The notes: a model not told the origin generated them from the letters alone. Counted from the stretch's first letter, positions 34,884 through 44,730 are shown. The stretch is 64,000 nucleotides of DNA from UBA4486 sp041984885 (GCA_041984885.1 JBHIXH010000009.1:1-64000); one strand, 5' to 3'. Translations and numbers: made by a program.

Positions 34884-36809
34884 ATGAAATCACGTATAGA
34901 AAACAAACAGACAAAACTCGCCCAGGTACTGGGCCCGGTTGAAGATCTGGAAAACCATGTTCACGCAGACTGGTGGCGACACATTTTTAACGCGAATTAT
35001 CTACGTACGGACGGCGATGTCGTCGAGGACTCGGAAATTACTGCGAAAGAAATCGATCAGTTTATTGCTGCACTGGATCTGAAACCGGATGATCGCATTC
35101 TCGACCTGTGTTGCGGTCAGGGCCGCCATGCACTGGAACTGGCACGCCGTGGTTACAATAACGTTGCCGGCCTGGATCGATCCCATTACCTGATCACGCG
35201 CGCACGTAAACTGAACAAGCAGCAGGGACTCAATGTCGAGTTCCGCGAGGGCGATGCCCGCAAGTTGCGATTTAAAACGGATTCTTTTGATGTGGTCATT
35301 ATTCCGGGTAACAGCTTCGGCTACTTTGAATCCCTGAAAGAAGACAGCCGTGTGCTGGAAGAAGTACGGCGCGTGTTAAAACCGGATGGCAGGTTGTTGA
35401 TTGATGTCACTGATGGTGACTACATGCGTAAACATTTTGAACCGAGAAGCTGGGAATGGATAGATAAAAACTATTTCGTGTGCCGGGAACGTTCGCTATC
35501 AAAAAGTGGTGATCAGTTAATCTCGCGTGAAGTCATCACGCATGTAAGCAAGGGTGTGCTTGCCGATCAGTTTTATGCCGAGCGTTTATATACGTTCGCG
35601 GACCTGTCCGGCTTACTCGACAAAGTCGGTTTCGTGAACATTCTCGAACACAGCAACCTGGCCGCCGAATCAAAACGCAACCAGGATCTCGGTATGATGG
35701 CGATGCGGATCATCATTACAGCGAGGATTCAAAAGGAATGGGCGCCGGCGGTTGAACAGAAAAAAACCGAGACAGTTGTCGTATTAATGGGCGACCCGAA
35801 ACGGACGGACAAGGTCAAACCGAACAGTAGCTTTGATGAAGATGATTACCAGACCATCGACCTGTTGAAGGAGGCACTGGCCAGTCTGAAACAGTATGAA
35901 TTTGTCTACCTGAATGATCATGAAAACCTGATCCGCGATTTACAGACGTATAAAAATAAATGCAGCTTTGTATTAAACCTGTGTGACGAGGGATTTAATA
36001 ATGAAGCTGAAAAGGAATTACATGTCAGTGCACTGCTGGAAATACTTGGCATACCTTACACTGGCGGTTCGCCGCAATGTTTGTCGTATTGTTATGACAA
36101 ATCACTGGTGCGGGGTGTCGCCAGCGAAATGGATGTGCCGGTACCGAAAGCGTTTACCATTAAACCGGATGATGTACATTACATTGACTTTCCTATCAAT
36201 TTCCCGGTCATCGTCAAACCGAATTTCGGTGACTCCAGCTTTGGTATTACCACGAAAAATGTTTGTTATGATGGCCCGTCGCTGGAGAATGCGATCATCC
36301 AGGTACGCGACAAGTTCGGTTACGATAAACCAATCCTGGTTGAGGAGTTATTGACCGGTAAGGACCTGAGCGTCGGCATTATTGGCAACGTCAGTTCCAA
36401 TTACACGGTACTGCCGATTATTCATGAAGACTACTCCTGTTTGCCGGAAGGTATGCCGCAGATCTGTGGTTATGAAGCGAAATGGGATCCATCGTCTCCG
36501 TACTGGCAGATCCAGTCAAAGCCGGCCGGGTTGGCCGAAGACATAGAGCGTTTTCTTGTCGCCAGTTGCCTGAAACTGTTTGAACGACTGGATTGTCGGG
36601 ATTACGCGCGCTTTGACTGGCGACTTGATGCGAACGGCGATCCGAAACTGCTCGAGGTCAACCCGAACCCGGGCTGGTGCTGGGACGGTCACCTGGCAAA
36701 AATGGCAAAGCTGGACAATATAGAATATGCCGCCATGTTGAAAATGATCCTGGATGCCTGCCGTGAACGGACGGAATACCGGTTATTACGGCCAGCAACA
36801 GTGCAATAA
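34884..36809 (+). CDS. SAM-dependent methyltransferase fused to a D-Ala-D-Ala-ligase-like ATP-grasp
   Basis: Two-domain enzyme of 641 residues. The N-terminal half (about 30-285) is a class I methyltransferase with motif I LDLCCGQGRHAL at 73 and motif IV VVIIPGNSFGYF. After a short linker, the C-terminal half (about 300-630) is an ATP-grasp domain like Ddl: PVIVKPNFGDSSFGIT, VEELLTGKDLSVG, and the metal site RFDWRLDANGDPKLLEVNPNPGW in pieces. The expected chemistry is N- or O-methylation plus ATP-driven ligation of a carboxylate to an amine. It lies downstream of the AstE-like hydrolase with an AT-rich gap and an AGGAAA ribosome site. No known pathway with this pair comes to mind. Confidence 0.85.
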   Translation: MKSRIENKQTKLAQVLGPVEDLENHVHADWWRHIFNANYLRTDGDVVEDSEITAKEIDQFIAALDLKPDDRILDLCCGQGRHALELARRGYNNVAGLDRSHYLITRARKLNKQQGLNVEFREGDARKLRFKTDSFDVVIIPGNSFGYFESLKEDSRVLEEVRRVLKPDGRLLIDVTDGDYMRKHFEPRSWEWIDKNYFVCRERSLSKSGDQLISREVITHVSKGVLADQFYAERLYTFADLSGLLDKVGFVNILEHSNLAAESKRNQDLGMMAMRIIITARIQKEWAPAVEQKKTETVVVLMGDPKRTDKVKPNSSFDEDDYQTIDLLKEALASLKQYEFVYLNDHENLIRDLQTYKNKCSFVLNLCDEGFNNEAEKELHVSALLEILGIPYTGGSPQCLSYCYDKSLVRGVASEMDVPVPKAFTIKPDDVHYIDFPINFPVIVKPNFGDSSFGITTKNVCYDGPSLENAIIQVRDKFGYDKPILVEELLTGKDLSVGIIGNVSSNYTVLPIIHEDYSCLPEGMPQICGYEAKWDPSSPYWQIQSKPAGLAEDIERFLVASCLKLFERLDCRDYARFDWRLDANGDPKLLEVNPNPGWCWDGHLAKMAKLDNIEYAAMLKMILDACRERTEYRLLRPATVQ

Positions 36810-36822
36810 TCAACAGGATTAA

Positions 36823-37125
36823 TCAGGCATTCCAGAGATACGTCGCGAATGTGATTTGGTTCTTTTCATCAATCCTGACGCCTTCTTCCTGCAACAGGAT
36901 TTTCTGATAGTCGTGCATGCCGGACGGGCGTGGACTGATCCGGCCCTGCGCGTTGACGACACGGTGCCACGGAATCGAGTTGTCTTTCAGTCTCGATAAG
37001 ACCTGACCGACAAGGCGGGCACGGCGCGGTAAACCGGCAAGCTCGGCGACCTGTCCGTAGGTCGCGACTTTGCCCTCGGGAATTTTTTTTACAACATCAA
37101 GAATGGCCTGTTCAGATGTGCTCAA
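36823..37125 (-). CDS. atl: Alkyltransferase-like protein (Atl, MGMT family)
   Basis: Binds O6-alkylguanine and flags it for nucleotide-excision repair. Its 100 residues match the MGMT DNA-binding fold, but the catalytic PCHR is PWHR (Trp53 for Cys), the mark of Atl proteins without transferase activity. The start MSTSEQAILDVVKKIPEGKVATYGQVA is typical. It is convergent with the methyltransferase/ATP-grasp gene and precedes nothing on its own strand. Confidence 0.9.
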   Translation of the reverse strand: MSTSEQAILDVVKKIPEGKVATYGQVAELAGLPRRARLVGQVLSRLKDNSIPWHRVVNAQGRISPRPSGMHDYQKILLQEEGVRIDEKNQITFATYLWNA

Positions 37126-37136
37126 GCAATAATCCC

Positions 37137-37997
37137 TTACTTGACCTGGTAGGCAACCAGTGTGTTATTCAACATCATGGGGATGAATATCTGTTTTTTC
37201 CAGGGTAAATACTCCAGATCGGCTGAACCCTTTTCCAGTTCCAGCAGCTTTTTGACGTTACCGTAGCGGTCAATATGAAACAGGCCGCCATTGAACCAGT
37301 CAGTCACATAAAAGGCATCATCGACCGGTTCGACACCGTCGAGATTGCCAACCGGTTGTCCATCGCCGAGACTGCGAATGGCTCTGTCGTGGTAGTTCAC
37401 CGCTTTCATATGGCCGGGTATAGCGGTGGTAAATCCGTCTGTCATCTTACCCCAGGCACCGATGACCAGTTGCAAACGTTCTGCATGCAGGCCGTTCGGG
37501 TTATCCAGGTCGGTATCAGTCAGCCAGACCGAAAAGGCACCGTCCTTGAGCAGATGAATGCGGTTGGTCACCATATCGGAGACATAGACGCTGCCATCCT
37601 CTGCTACCGTGACGTCGTTTAGAAATTTTGCCTCGTTATCGACATACTTGTTCAGTATCGATGCACTGGTTAAATCAATTTCAACCAGTGTATCAATGTC
37701 AGTGACATACAGCCGGTCATTGAAAACCGCCAGTCCTTTCGGTGCATCCAGACCGCCAAGCCAGTTTTCCTCGATCATTTTGCCATCGACACTGACTTTT
37801 GAAATATAGCCGTTTCCGTCCCTGGCATCCGGGGCACCATTGATATTCGACACGTACAACACACCATTGCGGGCATCATAGATGACCGATTCGGGTGCGC
37901 TTAAACCTTCCAGCTTCCACACCAGCTGCAGGGATTCGGCGCTGGTCCATTGTGTGAGAATAAAAGCCAGAAAAATAAATAACGAAAAGTGTTTCAT
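37137..37997 (-). CDS. Secreted SMP-30/gluconolactonase-like beta-propeller protein
   Basis: Exported protein of 286 residues with a signal peptide (1-20, cleavage near TSA-ES). It has a six-bladed propeller pattern with repeated segments such as APESVIYDARNGVLYVSN, APKGLAVFNDRLYVTD, and GSVYVSDMVTNRIHLL. SMP-30 family members are calcium-dependent lactonases, but many secreted ones are uncharacterised. It is 11 bases upstream of atl on the same strand. Confidence 0.8.
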   Translation of the reverse strand: MKHFSLFIFLAFILTQWTSAESLQLVWKLEGLSAPESVIYDARNGVLYVSNINGAPDARDGNGYISKVSVDGKMIEENWLGGLDAPKGLAVFNDRLYVTDIDTLVEIDLTSASILNKYVDNEAKFLNDVTVAEDGSVYVSDMVTNRIHLLKDGAFSVWLTDTDLDNPNGLHAERLQLVIGAWGKMTDGFTTAIPGHMKAVNYHDRAIRSLGDGQPVGNLDGVEPVDDAFYVTDWFNGGLFHIDRYGNVKKLLELEKGSADLEYLPWKKQIFIPMMLNNTLVAYQVK

Positions 37998-38075
37998 AGG
38001 AATACTCCATTACAGCTGAATTGATTGCATCATTGTTACCTGTGCGCATGACAGGTAGATGAACCGGTTTTATAA

Positions 38076-38429
38076 CTACTGGTTTAACTGATGCAGAATA
38101 AAATTATAAATAAATGCGGGAAGTTCGCAACCCTGTTCGGTGACTATCCGGTTTATGGTCGCGGCATCGACGAGCCCGTCCTGTACAAGGATCGGCGATT
38201 TTTTCATCTTCATGACCTTTTGTTCACCGTCATCGACCGCGTGATGAGAAAACCCCTGCTCACGGTTCCAGCTTAACGCGTGTTCATCCTTGCCCTTGTT
38301 GTAGCAAATCTGGAACTTCTCGATCTGCCCGTCGTCATCCACCCAGACAAATAAATCGGTGTTCGCGTCGGTGAACCAGCGTTTTGCCGGTTCGTTCTCA
38401 GTCGGGCTGACGGGGATTTCTCTTAGCAT
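38076..38429 (-). CDS. Hypothetical protein downstream of trpC
   Basis: Unrecognised soluble protein of about 117 residues (MLREIPVSP). A TTG 15 bases upstream overlaps the trpC stop by 4 bases and is an alternative start. The sequence has DLFVWVDDDGQIEKFQICYNKGKDEHALSW, a beta-hairpin-like part, then helices. It may be co-transcribed with trpEGDC, but nothing links it to tryptophan synthesis. Confidence 0.68.
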   Translation of the reverse strand: MLREIPVSPTENEPAKRWFTDANTDLFVWVDDDGQIEKFQICYNKGKDEHALSWNREQGFSHHAVDDGEQKVMKMKKSPILVQDGLVDAATINRIVTEQGCELPAFIYNFILHQLNQ

Positions 38430-38440
38430 GGAGCCTGATA

Positions 38441-39244
38441 TCAAGTGTTAAAAAACAATTCCTTGAGTTTACTACCGGGGTCATTGGAATTCATGAATGC
38501 TTCACCCACGAGAAACGCATTGACATCGCGTTTACGCATCAGTTGTACATCTTCCGTTGTGTGTATGCCACTTTCTGTTACCACGGTGCGGTCATGGAAG
38601 ACATCGGTTAACAGGCCGAGCGTGGTTTCCAGGTCTGTTTCGAACGTACGTAAATTACGGTTGTTTATGCCAATTAAAGGCGTACGTAACATCAGACCGC
38701 GTTCCAGTTCTTCGCGGTCGTGCACCTCGATCAGGGTATCGATATTACATTCATTCGCGACACCAACGAGGTCCTGCATTTGCATGTCACTGAGAGCGGC
38801 CACGATGATCAGGACACAATCAGCGCCCAGTGCCCGCGATTCATAGATTTGATACGGATCGATCATAAAGTCCTTGCGGATCACCGGCAGTGAACAGGAG
38901 TTGCGTGCTGCTATCAGATGATCGTCATCGCCATGAAAATAGGTAATATCGGTCAAAACCGACAGACAGGCCGCGCCGGCATCCTCATACGAGCGGGCGA
39001 TTTTGTCCGGTTCGTAGTTTTCCCGTATCACGCCCTTGCTGGGTGACGCCTTTTTACATTCGGCGATGACGGCCGGCAGGCCCTGTTCAATCTTGGCGGA
39101 AATTCCGGCAAAAAAACCGCGCGTCGGCTCCATGTCGTCAGCGGCACTACGAACATGCGCGAGCTTTTTTTTCGACTGGCGATAATCCAGTTCTTCCTGT
39201 TTTGTCCGCAGGATTTTTTTCAGTATGTCCGGTGTGTCTTGCAT
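38441..39244 (-). CDS. trpC: Indole-3-glycerol phosphate synthase
   Basis: TIM-barrel enzyme of tryptophan synthesis, 267 residues, single-function TrpC without fused TrpF. It has VIAECKKASPSKGVI with the catalytic Lys, VIRKDFMIDPYQIYE, IGINNRNLRTFETD and the phosphate-binding FLVGEAFM. It is the fourth gene of the trpEGDC cluster, 7 bases after trpD. Confidence 0.96.
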   Translation of the reverse strand: MQDTPDILKKILRTKQEELDYRQSKKKLAHVRSAADDMEPTRGFFAGISAKIEQGLPAVIAECKKASPSKGVIRENYEPDKIARSYEDAGAACLSVLTDITYFHGDDDHLIAARNSCSLPVIRKDFMIDPYQIYESRALGADCVLIIVAALSDMQMQDLVGVANECNIDTLIEVHDREELERGLMLRTPLIGINNRNLRTFETDLETTLGLLTDVFHDRTVVTESGIHTTEDVQLMRKRDVNAFLVGEAFMNSNDPGSKLKELFFNT

Positions 39245-39251
39245 CGGGGCG

Positions 39252-40268
39252 CTAAAAAGATTTTGTCAATTCTACCAGTTGAGTCAGTTTTTCCATCGCC
39301 TTGCCGCTGGCAATTGTGGCATCAGCCTGTGCCACACCTGCTGCCAGGGTCTCACTGACATTCGCAGCGTACAGTGCGGCGCCGGCGTTTAAACAGACGA
39401 TATCACGCGCAGGGCCAAGTTTATTATTTAATACATCATGAAGGACGGAAAGACTCTGTTCGACGCCATCGACGGCAATGGTTTCCAATGAGGAATTTTT
39501 CAGGCCAAAGTCCTGTGGTTGAATCTGGTAATTGTTTATGTTGTTGTCTTTTAATTCACATATATGTGTCGGGGCAGCGATACTGATCTCATCGAGTCCG
39601 TCCCCGGCATGTACAATCAATACATGTTGACTGCCAAGTTGTTGCAGACATTCGGCCAGCGGTTGCAGCCACTGCCGGTCAAAAACACCGAGCACCTGGT
39701 TCGGTGCGGCAGCCGGGTTCGTTAATGGTCCAAGCAGGTTAAACAATGTGCGTGCGCCCAGTTCCCTGCGTGGGCCGATTGCATGTTTCATGGCCGAGTG
39801 GTGCATCGGTGCAAACATGAAACCGATACCGATCTGGTTAATACACTGACTCACCTGTGTTGCAGTCAAATCCAGCCGCACACCGGCTGCCTCCAGCAGG
39901 TCTGCACTGCCGGATTTACTTGAGACCGAGCGGTTGCCATGTTTGGCGACGCTGGCACCGGCTGCAGCGACAACGAAAGCGGATGTGGTCGAAATATTAA
40001 ACGTGTTCGCACCATCGCCACCGGTACCACAGGTATCAACCAGATGATCCGATTCAACCTGCACTTTCTCGGATAAATTACGCATCACCTCGGCGGCTGC
40101 CGAGATCTCGCTGACACTTTCGCCTTTCATCCTTAACGCCACGATAAACCCGGCAATCTGTGCATCCGTACATTGCCCGGTCATGATCGCCTGCATCGCT
40201 GCCTGCATTTGATCGTGCGTCAGGTCTTCTTTATTGATGACGCTGTTGATGGCCTGTTTGATATCCAC
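39252..40268 (-). CDS. trpD: Anthranilate phosphoribosyltransferase
   Basis: Joins PRPP to anthranilate, 338 residues. The PRPP and anthranilate site motifs DTCGTGGDGANTFNIST and KHGNRSVSSKSGSADLLEA are present, as is the LGPLTNPA segment. It is 2 bases downstream of trpG. Confidence 0.96.
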   Translation of the reverse strand: MDIKQAINSVINKEDLTHDQMQAAMQAIMTGQCTDAQIAGFIVALRMKGESVSEISAAAEVMRNLSEKVQVESDHLVDTCGTGGDGANTFNISTTSAFVVAAAGASVAKHGNRSVSSKSGSADLLEAAGVRLDLTATQVSQCINQIGIGFMFAPMHHSAMKHAIGPRRELGARTLFNLLGPLTNPAAAPNQVLGVFDRQWLQPLAECLQQLGSQHVLIVHAGDGLDEISIAAPTHICELKDNNINNYQIQPQDFGLKNSSLETIAVDGVEQSLSVLHDVLNNKLGPARDIVCLNAGAALYAANVSETLAAGVAQADATIASGKAMEKLTQLVELTKSF

Positions 40269-40270
40269 GA

Positions 40271-40852
40271 TCAGTTTTGCTGAAGGAAATTTTGTAATAT
40301 CTCGTGCCCGTATGCAGTCAATATAGACTCGGGATGAAACTGCACACCGGAGATAGACAGCTCTTTGTGTTTAACACCCATGATCTCATCGATCTCACCT
40401 TGCTCATTGGTTGTCCAGGCCGTGACCTGCAGACAATCCGGCAATGTATCTTTATCGATAACGAGTGAATGATAACGGGTCGCGGTAAACGGGTTATCAA
40501 ATCCCTGGAACACATCATCTCCGGTATGGTGAATCTCGGATGTTTTTCCATGCATGATCTGCTTCGCATGCACGATCTTGCCGCCAAATACCTGGCCGAT
40601 ACTTTGATGACCAAGGCAGACGCCGAGAATCGGCACGTTGCCCTTGAATTGTTCGATCACCTGCATCGAGATGCCAGCCTCGTTCGGGGTGCAAGGGCCC
40701 GGTGAGATGACAATATGATCCGGTGCCAGTTTTTCTATCTCATCGACGTCAATCGCATCATTACGAAATACCTGCACATCCTGGCCCAGTTCACCGAGAT
40801 ATTGCACCAGGTTGTACGTAAACGAATCATAATTGTCGATCATTAACAGCAT
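40271..40852 (-). CDS. trpG: Anthranilate synthase component II (glutamine amidotransferase)
   Basis: Class I amidotransferase of 193 residues that supplies ammonia to TrpE. The catalytic Cys is in GVCLGHQ, with His and Glu in GVQFHPES. It may also serve PabB, since the family is often amphibolic; no pabA is seen here. Confidence 0.95.
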   Translation of the reverse strand: MLLMIDNYDSFTYNLVQYLGELGQDVQVFRNDAIDVDEIEKLAPDHIVISPGPCTPNEAGISMQVIEQFKGNVPILGVCLGHQSIGQVFGGKIVHAKQIMHGKTSEIHHTGDDVFQGFDNPFTATRYHSLVIDKDTLPDCLQVTAWTTNEQGEIDEIMGVKHKELSISGVQFHPESILTAYGHEILQNFLQQN

Positions 40853-40866
40853 TATCGTTTTACCTT

Positions 40867-42345
40867 TCAGCCATCCAGGCCCTGTTCGGCCATTGCGACC
40901 GCACGAAAGATCGCGCGACCTTTATTCATTGTCTCATCCCATTCGTTTTCCGGCACGGAATCGGCCACGATGCCGGCACCGGCCTGTATATTCAACGTGT
41001 GATTCTTGATGATGGCGGTGCGGATGGCAATCGCGGTGTCCATGTTACCGTTCCAGGCCAGGTAACCGACTGCACCGGCATACACACCACGTTTGACCGG
41101 TTCCAGTTCGTCAATGATCTCCATTGCACGAATCTTCGGTGCGCCGGAAACTGTTCCTGCCGGAAACGTGGCTCGCAGCACATCGATCGCACTGACGTCG
41201 TCCGGTAGTTCGCCGATCACGTTGGAAACAATATGCATCACGTGAGAATAATGTTCGATGATCATTTTATCGGTTAACTCGACGCTGCCCATTTTTGCAA
41301 CGCGGCCAATATCGTTTCGACCCAGATCGATCAACATCAGGTGTTCGGCCAGCTCTTTCGGATCGGCCAGCAGATCAGCTTCCAGTTCACGATCCTCGTG
41401 TTCATTTTTACCGCGTGGCCGTGTGCCGGCAATGGGGCGTACCGTGACTTCATGGTCTTCCTTGCGTACGAGGATCTCCGGCGATGAACCAACAATATGA
41501 AAATCTTCCAGGTCCAGGAAATACATATACGGCGATGGGTTCAGGCAACGTAGCGAACGATATAAATTGATCGGTGGTGCCTCGAACGGGATCGACAGGC
41601 GTTGCGACAGGACCACCTGCATCGTATCACCCTCAACGATGTAGTCTTTAATGCGTTCCACCCCGGCCATGTATTTTTCCTGGGAGAAACCCGAGACAAA
41701 ATCCGATTCGTTCACCTGCCGTGTCGTCTGGGTCTTGATATCCGGCAACGTACCATTTTGCAGTTTATGGGCTAACTGGTTTAACTGGTGCACGGCGCGG
41801 GCATAGGCGTTCTCTTCTTCCGGGTTCGCCAGCACGATCAAATACAGCTTGCCGCTCAGGTTATCGAATACGATGACCTGTTCGGAGACCATTAACAACA
41901 CATCGGGGCAGCCTAACGGGTCTTCTTTCGTCTCTTTCTTTAATCGCGATTCAATATATTGAATCGTCTCGTAGCCAAAGTAGCCGACAAGTCCACCGTT
42001 AAACCGGGGCATGCCCTCAACTTCGGCAACTCGAAAGTCGGACTGAAACGATTCAATTTCAGCCAGTGGATCTTCCGCGCTGAATTGTTCAATCAACTCA
42101 CCGTCCTGTTCCAGCGAGATCTGATTCCCGTGGACTTTTAATATGGTCGATGCGGGTAAACCGATGATCGAATAACGGCCCCACTTCTCACCGCCCTGTA
42201 CCGACTCAAACAGGTAGGTATACGGGCCATTTGCCAGCTTCAGGTAAGCACTTAACGGCGTTTCCAGGTCTGCCAGAACTTCACGCATTAACGGGATACG
42301 GTTGTAACCCTGTTCAGCCAGCTGTTGAAACTGTTCCGGTGTCAT
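40867..42345 (-). CDS. trpE: Anthranilate synthase component I
   Basis: Chorismate-using enzyme of 492 residues. The N-terminal regulatory part contains TYLFESVQGGEKWGRYSIIG, the Trp feedback region (LLES-like). The catalytic part has SPEILV, RPIAGTRPRG, and AGTVSGAPKIRAMEIIDELEP in pieces. No leader peptide or attenuator can precede it, as gph overlaps its start by 4 bases, so it is not controlled by classical trp attenuation here. Confidence 0.96.
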   Translation of the reverse strand: MTPEQFQQLAEQGYNRIPLMREVLADLETPLSAYLKLANGPYTYLFESVQGGEKWGRYSIIGLPASTILKVHGNQISLEQDGELIEQFSAEDPLAEIESFQSDFRVAEVEGMPRFNGGLVGYFGYETIQYIESRLKKETKEDPLGCPDVLLMVSEQVIVFDNLSGKLYLIVLANPEEENAYARAVHQLNQLAHKLQNGTLPDIKTQTTRQVNESDFVSGFSQEKYMAGVERIKDYIVEGDTMQVVLSQRLSIPFEAPPINLYRSLRCLNPSPYMYFLDLEDFHIVGSSPEILVRKEDHEVTVRPIAGTRPRGKNEHEDRELEADLLADPKELAEHLMLIDLGRNDIGRVAKMGSVELTDKMIIEHYSHVMHIVSNVIGELPDDVSAIDVLRATFPAGTVSGAPKIRAMEIIDELEPVKRGVYAGAVGYLAWNGNMDTAIAIRTAIIKNHTLNIQAGAGIVADSVPENEWDETMNKGRAIFRAVAMAEQGLDG

Positions 42346-43013
42346 GCCAGCAGATGGTCAGGTAATTCTGCCAGTGAATCAACGACGGCATCCGGTTCGG
42401 CGTCACGGATATCGCAACCGCGGTTATAACCATAACTGACACATAAAACATTAAACTCGGCCGCGCGGGCGGCATCGACATCATTGGTCGAGTCACCGAT
42501 CATCAAGGCGTTTTCCGGCCGCACGGAAAAATAATTGGCCGCGTGCAGCAACGGTAACGGATCGGGTTTTCTTTCCGGCAGTGTGTCACCGCAAATGACA
42601 ATGCCAAAATCATCGTAGATATCCAGCGTATGCAACAATATCTCGGTGAAACGCGTGCGTTTATTCGTGACACAGCCGAGATTCAGTTCATTCTCTTTTA
42701 AAAACTCGAGACCTTCTGACACACCGGGATAAAAGCGGCTGTGTCTGGCGGCGTTGTCGGCATAGATGTCCATAAACAACGGGAACGCCGTGGTAAAGTC
42801 CTCGGCATCCGGTTCGGCGTCATCGTCATCGGTCAGGGCGCGCTTGACCAGTTTTTCCAGGCCATCGCCAACCCAGTTTCTGACCTTGTCTTCACCACGT
42901 TGTGGCAAGCCGAGTTCGGTGCACATCAAATCAATGGAACAGGCCAGGTCCGGCACCGTATCGACCAGCGTGCCATCGAGATCAAGCAGCACCATTTCAA
43001 TATCGGAAAACAT
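42342..43013 (-). CDS. gph: Phosphoglycolate phosphatase
   Basis: HAD-superfamily phosphatase of 223 residues. Motif I is LLDLDGTLVDTVPD, motif II is a Thr in VTNKRT, the motif III Lys is in PERKPDP, and motif IV is MIGDSTNDV. It removes 2-phosphoglycolate made during DNA repair or oxygenation. The rpe-gph-trpE order is conserved in proteobacteria. Confidence 0.94.
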   Translation of the reverse strand: MFSDIEMVLLDLDGTLVDTVPDLACSIDLMCTELGLPQRGEDKVRNWVGDGLEKLVKRALTDDDDAEPDAEDFTTAFPLFMDIYADNAARHSRFYPGVSEGLEFLKENELNLGCVTNKRTRFTEILLHTLDIYDDFGIVICGDTLPERKPDPLPLLHAANYFSVRPENALMIGDSTNDVDAARAAEFNVLCVSYGYNRGCDIRDAEPDAVVDSLAELPDHLLA

Positions 43014-43028
43014 CGCGGAAATATAACC

Positions 43029-43691
43029 TCAGCGGGCCAGCTGTGCGCGCATGGCATTGATTGTCGCGGAATAGTCGTCGCTGCCAAAGATGGCCGAACC
43101 GGCGACAAACGTGTCGGCACCGGCGGCGGCGATCTCGGCAATGTTGTCGACCTTTACGCCACCATCAATCTCGAGACGAATTTCATTTTCACTCGCATCG
43201 ATCAGCTTGCGCGCCTGCTTCAGCTTTTCCAGGCTGGAATGAATAAAAGACTGACCACCAAAACCCGGATTCACCGACATCAACAGGATCATGTCCAGCT
43301 TGTCGATGACATGCGGGATGACATCCAGCGGTGTCGCCGGGTTAAACACGAGACCGGCCTTGCAACCTTCATCCTTAATTAATTGCAGTGAGCGGTCGAT
43401 ATGTTCACTGGCTTCCGGGTGAAACGTGATGTAGCTGGCACCGGCCCTGGCAAACGCCGGGATGATGGCATCGACCGGTTTGATCATCAGGTGTACATCC
43501 AGCGGTGCGTTGATGCCATAGTCACGCAATGCCTGTACCACGATCGGACCGAACGTCAGGTTGGGGACATAGTGATTGTCCATCACATCGACGTGAATAA
43601 AGTCGGCACCGGCTTGCAACACGGTTTCGGCTTCCTGGCCGAGATTGGCCAGATCAGCCGAGAGAATCGAGGGGGCGATGACGTTATCCAT
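43029..43691 (-). CDS. rpe: Ribulose-phosphate 3-epimerase
   Basis: TIM-barrel metalloenzyme of the pentose phosphate pathway, 220 residues. It begins APSILSADLANLG, with the metal His in FIHVDVMDNHYVPN, DVHLMI, MSVNPGFGGQSFI, and EIDGGV. It is the first gene of rpe-gph-trpEGDC and divergent from the DUF3530 gene. Confidence 0.96.
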   Translation of the reverse strand: MDNVIAPSILSADLANLGQEAETVLQAGADFIHVDVMDNHYVPNLTFGPIVVQALRDYGINAPLDVHLMIKPVDAIIPAFARAGASYITFHPEASEHIDRSLQLIKDEGCKAGLVFNPATPLDVIPHVIDKLDMILLMSVNPGFGGQSFIHSSLEKLKQARKLIDASENEIRLEIDGGVKVDNIAEIAAAGADTFVAGSAIFGSDDYSATINAMRAQLAR

Positions 43692-43791
43692 TGTTTTTAT
43701 GTAAGTTTAATCAGTCGAAATGCAGCGCAACTTTACCTTATCATGTGAGGCGGTGCCAGATTATGAACCGCATTTTCAACCCGAAATTGTC

Positions 43792-44676
43792 ATGATTTTT
43801 CGCCTGGATTCGCATCTGTCGATTCGCCGGGTTTTTACCCTGGTGCTGTTGCAGCTGCTGGCCGGTTTGCCCGCGTATGCCGCGTTCAGTAATGAGCGTG
43901 AGCAACTTATCGCCGAGCGTCTGCAGCAACGGGTCAAGGTCGGTGTTCCGGTCCTGTTGCAGGCGAATAGCCGGGATTTTATCTCGCTATTTACCGAACA
44001 AATGACGAGCGAGCCACAGGGCGGGGTGATTTTACTGCACAGCCTGGGTGCCCATCCGGACTGGCCGATCGTGACAACGGCGTTACGTAAATCACTGCCC
44101 CAACGGGGCTGGGCGACATTATCGATTCAATTACCCGTATTGCCGCCGGAAGACAATATCACCGGCTACGGTGCGACACTGGATGAAGCCAGTGAGCGCA
44201 TCACTCAGGCACAGAATTTTCTAATCGAACAGGAATTATCGCCAATCGTGATCATTGGCTACAGTTTTGGAGGCGCGACAGCCTTGCAGCACAGCGCCAG
44301 GCAGGGCGACAGTAACCAGGATTTGATTGGAGTCGCGGTGATCAGCCCGGTGGCACAACCGTTTCTCAGGCCGACACTGGATGTGCTGGAACAAATAGAA
44401 GCGATCAAAATCCCGATACTGGATGTGTATGGCACGCGTGATTTTCGCGAGATCATCGAGCAGGCACCGGATCGACGACTGGCGGCACGCAAGGGTGACA
44501 ATCCGTGGTATGAGCAAATCCAGATTGAAGGTGCCGACCATGATTATTCCGGTCTCGGCCTGGTATTGACGAAACGCATCAGTGGCTGGCTGAAAAAGGT
44601 CGTTGCAGATTATCAGGCGCAACAAGATAATGAATCTGATAAAAACGCCGCGACGGATGTGGCTGCGCAACAATAA
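43792..44676 (+). CDS. DUF3530-type alpha/beta-hydrolase, exported
   Basis: Protein of 294 residues from the ATG at 43792 (MIFRLDSH), with a signal peptide ending near AYA-AFS. An in-frame ATG upstream would only add a non-signal N-terminus. The fold is an alpha/beta hydrolase: GVILLHSLGAHPDWP, a nucleophile-elbow segment IIGYSFGGATAL, and a late His in EGADHDYSG. It matches the DUF3530 family, whose function is unknown. A Ser-His pair is present, so it may be active. Confidence 0.82.
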   Translation: MIFRLDSHLSIRRVFTLVLLQLLAGLPAYAAFSNEREQLIAERLQQRVKVGVPVLLQANSRDFISLFTEQMTSEPQGGVILLHSLGAHPDWPIVTTALRKSLPQRGWATLSIQLPVLPPEDNITGYGATLDEASERITQAQNFLIEQELSPIVIIGYSFGGATALQHSARQGDSNQDLIGVAVISPVAQPFLRPTLDVLEQIEAIKIPILDVYGTRDFREIIEQAPDRRLAARKGDNPWYEQIQIEGADHDYSGLGLVLTKRISGWLKKVVADYQAQQDNESDKNAATDVAAQQ

Positions 44677-44730
44677 CCCCGCTTGTCTTTCTAGCGGACA
44701 TAACAAGTCGAATAGGAGGAGGTCTGTACT

